A DNA stretch of 64,000 nucleotides from an uncultured Lachnospiraceae bacterium (lineage in GTDB: Bacteria > Bacillota > Clostridia > Lachnospirales > Lachnospiraceae). The position numbers and the translations under genes are program-made. The DNA lies in the NCBI GenBank assembly GCA_947625015.1, contig CANQMR010000003.1:1-64000 (forward strand), written 5' to 3'. The notes beneath the pieces were generated by a model. It did not search any database, had not been told where the DNA came from, and saw only the letters and a list, made by a program, of their open reading frames with translations. Below are positions 61,568-64,000 of this stretch, piece after piece. Every line of letters starts with the position of its first letter. Position 1 is the first letter of the stretch.

Positions 61568-64000
61568 ATGAATTATTCAAAGCGAAATACAGAGAAAAAG
61601 CAAAAGGAATTGGTATCGAAGCATACAAAGAACAAAAATAAGCTGACCTATGTATTTTATAAAAGTTTTATTGTCGTCTTCTTATTTTTCATTCTTGCCG
61701 GAGCCGGCGCAGGAGCCGGTATGTTTTCCGCGATTATTGACAATGCCCCCGATATCAGCGACATAAAAGAAAGCGTAAAGCTGGAAGGTTTCCAAACCAC
61801 TATATATAATCAAAAGGGTAAGGAAATTACAACTCTCTCCACCGCCAATTCCAACCGGGTCTATGTAGAATATGAAGAAATTCCGGAGAACCTGATTAAT
61901 GCATTTATCGCTATTGAAGATGAACGATTCTGGGAACATAACGGCGTTGACGCTAAAGGTATCCTGAGAGCTTTTTTTGTTGGCATCAAAAACCGGGGAT
62001 TTTCCGAGGGGGCCTCTACCATTACGCAACAGCTGATTAAAAATCAAATTTTCAATGTGGGCTTAAATGAAAGCACCTTTATGGATTCCTTAAAACGTAA
62101 GATTCAGGAGCAGTATCTTGCAATCGAATTGGAAAAACAGATAGACAAAAAAGATATATTGGAACTTTACTTAAACGCCATTTATCTAGGCTCCGGCGCT
62201 AACGGAATCCAGACTGCCTCTGAAATCTATTTTGACAAAGAAAATCTTAATGATCTTACCATTTCAGAATGTGCAGTAATTGCTGCAATTACCCAAAGTC
62301 CCACTGAATATGACCCCACGCTTCATCCTGAAAATAATCAAAAACGTAAAAATATAGTTTTACAGAAAATGTTGGAGCAAAACCTGATTACCCAGGCAGA
62401 ATATGATGAGGCCATGGCAGATGACGTATACGCCAGGATTTCAACCAAGAACGAAGACGATTCTCAAAAGAAGAAATCCTATAATTCTTATTATATTGAC
62501 GCCGTAATCAAATCCCTGACTACTCAGCTTGTAGAGGAGCTGGACTATACAGAGACCCAGGCATACAATGCCATCTATTCCGGCGGTCTCAGCATTTACA
62601 TCAATCAAGATGCGGCAATTCAGAAAATATGCGACAATGAAATTAACAATCCCGACAATTATCCTGCCGGTACCAGTGTTGCGCTTAATTATGCGCTGAC
62701 TTTAAACGATCCGAGAACCGGCAACTTATATAATTATTCCAGCAATAATCTGTTAGCTTACTATCAGGAAAAAACCGGCAATCCCAAATACAACCTGATT
62801 TACTCCAGCGAGGAAACCGCCCGGGCAGCGGCAGACGAATACAAGGAATACATTAAAGAAAAAACCGGGTATCAGGAATTTGCTGAATCTTTTTCTACGG
62901 TAATACAGCCGCAGACTTCCTTTATCGTTATTGATCAGGCAACCGGCTATGTAAAAGCGGTTTGCGGGGGCAGAGGAGAAAAAAACGGCAACCTCACGCT
63001 TAACCGCGCAACCGAATCTAAACGGCAGCCCGGTTCCACTTTTAAAGTGTTAGCCGCATATGTACCCGCGCTTGATACCGCCGGCATGACTTTGGCAACC
63101 AGCTTTGTAGACGAGCCGACAAACTACAGCAACGGTACGCCAATTAAAAACTGGTATGCCGGATACCGGGGACAGCAAACCATACGAACTGCAATCAAAG
63201 ATTCCATGAACATCATTACTGTAAAATGTTTTCAGGAGGTAACTCCACAGGTAGGATATGACTATCTGTGCAACATGGGCATCACTACCCTGAAAAATGG
63301 CGAATCCTCTGTTAATGGCATAGCAGAAAATGACATCAATGAATCCATGTGTCTGGGCGGACTGACAGAAGGCGTGACTAACCTGGAGCTTACCGCCGCC
63401 TATGCATCTATCGCTAACGCCGGTACCTACGTTGAGCCCACCTTTTATTCCAAAGTGCTTGATCATGACGGCAACATTCTAATTGATAACACGCCTGACA
63501 CCAAACAGGTAATGAAAGAGACCACCGCGTGGCTGATTAACGACGCCATGCAGGATGTCGTTACTTCCGGTACCGGCACTGCCGCAAGACTTTCCAGCGG
63601 CATGGTAGTAGCCGGGAAAACAGGAACGACGTCAAATAATTATGATTATTGGTTCTGTGGTTCCACCCCTTACTATACTGCCGGAATATGGATGGGTTAC
63701 GATTCCAATACCGATTTTTCCAATGGCAATTACCACAAGGCAATCTGGCGCAAAATCATGGATGAAATTGTAGCCAAAGAAGAGCAGGACACTTCCGCTT
63801 CCTTTGATAAGCCAAGCGACATTGTGACTGCCCAGGTATGCTCTACTTCCGGTATGCTTCCCGCCAAGGGACAATGCAAAAGCACGATTACAGAATATTT
63901 TTCAAAAGATACGGTTCCCACCGAGACCTGCGATCAGCATCAGGTAATAGAACTTTGTAACCAAAGTCATTACAAAGCTACAGAAAACTGTCCTGAAACC
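61568..64000 (+). CDS. Class A penicillin-binding protein, 3' end cut by the window
   Basis: The bifunctional enzyme polymerises and cross-links peptidoglycan. The open frame gives at least 811 residues: a Lys-rich N-terminus, one membrane helix (about 30-52), a glycosyltransferase (GT51) domain with the catalytic Glu117 in EDERFWEH and the GASTITQQLIKN segment, then a transpeptidase domain with Ser490 in STFK, SMN (546-548) and KTG (684-686). AGGAGG stands 6 nt before the ATG. No stop codon lies before base 64000, so the C-terminus is missing. It is divergent from the yigZ operon. Confidence 0.96.
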   Translation, partial: MNYSKRNTEKKQKELVSKHTKNKNKLTYVFYKSFIVVFLFFILAGAGAGAGMFSAIIDNAPDISDIKESVKLEGFQTTIYNQKGKEITTLSTANSNRVYVEYEEIPENLINAFIAIEDERFWEHNGVDAKGILRAFFVGIKNRGFSEGASTITQQLIKNQIFNVGLNESTFMDSLKRKIQEQYLAIELEKQIDKKDILELYLNAIYLGSGANGIQTASEIYFDKENLNDLTISECAVIAAITQSPTEYDPTLHPENNQKRKNIVLQKMLEQNLITQAEYDEAMADDVYARISTKNEDDSQKKKSYNSYYIDAVIKSLTTQLVEELDYTETQAYNAIYSGGLSIYINQDAAIQKICDNEINNPDNYPAGTSVALNYALTLNDPRTGNLYNYSSNNLLAYYQEKTGNPKYNLIYSSEETARAAADEYKEYIKEKTGYQEFAESFSTVIQPQTSFIVIDQATGYVKAVCGGRGEKNGNLTLNRATESKRQPGSTFKVLAAYVPALDTAGMTLATSFVDEPTNYSNGTPIKNWYAGYRGQQTIRTAIKDSMNIITVKCFQEVTPQVGYDYLCNMGITTLKNGESSVNGIAENDINESMCLGGLTEGVTNLELTAAYASIANAGTYVEPTFYSKVLDHDGNILIDNTPDTKQVMKETTAWLINDAMQDVVTSGTGTAARLSSGMVVAGKTGTTSNNYDYWFCGSTPYYTAGIWMGYDSNTDFSNGNYHKAIWRKIMDEIVAKEEQDTSASFDKPSDIVTAQVCSTSGMLPAKGQCKSTITEYFSKDTVPTETCDQHQVIELCNQSHYKATENCPET

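Overview
The window looks like a chromosomal segment of a strictly anaerobic, Gram-positive clostridium, most likely of the Lachnospiraceae type. This is inferred from gene content and signals, not from a database search. The supporting signs are strong AGGAGG-type ribosome sites, a T-box leader on the phenylalanyl-tRNA synthetase operon, a 2-hydroxyacyl-CoA dehydratase activase, SpoIID and SpoVB family proteins, a lipoteichoic-acid-synthase-type sulfatase, VanZ and CD3324-type small proteins, and a pyrophosphate-type phosphofructokinase. Almost all genes lie on the minus strand. The plus-strand exceptions are the phosphofructokinase, an XRE regulator, a possible 17-residue peptide, and a class A penicillin-binding protein that runs off the right edge. 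No rRNA, tRNA, CRISPR array, transposase or prophage was seen.

Layout. 0-10 kb: queA, a YdcF-like envelope protein, then a T-box(Phe)-controlled operon of a small membrane protein, pheS and pheT with a large imperfect inverted repeat between pheS and pheT; yihY; a SpoIID-domain protein; and a roughly 350-nt structured RNA with its own promoter and terminator. 10-15 kb: PPi-type pfk converging on a beta-CASP metallo-hydrolase, then a SpoVB/MurJ-like flippase. 15-17.6 kb: an AT-rich accessory patch with a palindromic element, duplicated terminators, a possible 17-residue hydrophobic peptide, a secreted CAP-domain protein and an unrecognised protein. 17.6-30 kb: an ECF sigma factor with a DUF4179 partner, an aconitase-family hydratase, a transglutaminase-like protein, an XRE regulator, an M29-like aminopeptidase, an HD hydrolase, VanZ, and a sulfatase with an acidic linker. 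30-38.5 kb: a close-packed run of typA, a condensation/acetyltransferase-like enzyme, a DUF6320-like membrane protein, an HSL-type esterase and a two-gene ABC exporter. 38.5-49 kb: two diguanylate-cyclase-type proteins (one PAS, one with a sugar-binding fold), glgB, purH, a MarR regulator and an HtrA protease. 49-61 kb: a membrane chemoreceptor with a six-copy repeat tail, the dehydratase activase split by one in-frame stop, and a yigZ-lipoprotein-RND operon. 61.5-64 kb: the penicillin-binding protein.

Most genes are ordinary housekeeping or envelope genes. The parts most worth a second look are the structured RNA at 9.85-10.2 kb, the AT-rich patch at 15-17.6 kb with its mini-ORF and nested inverted repeats, helically phased repeats upstream of htrA, the chemoreceptor repeat tail, the split activase, and the acetyltransferase/DUF6320/esterase/ABC cassette.
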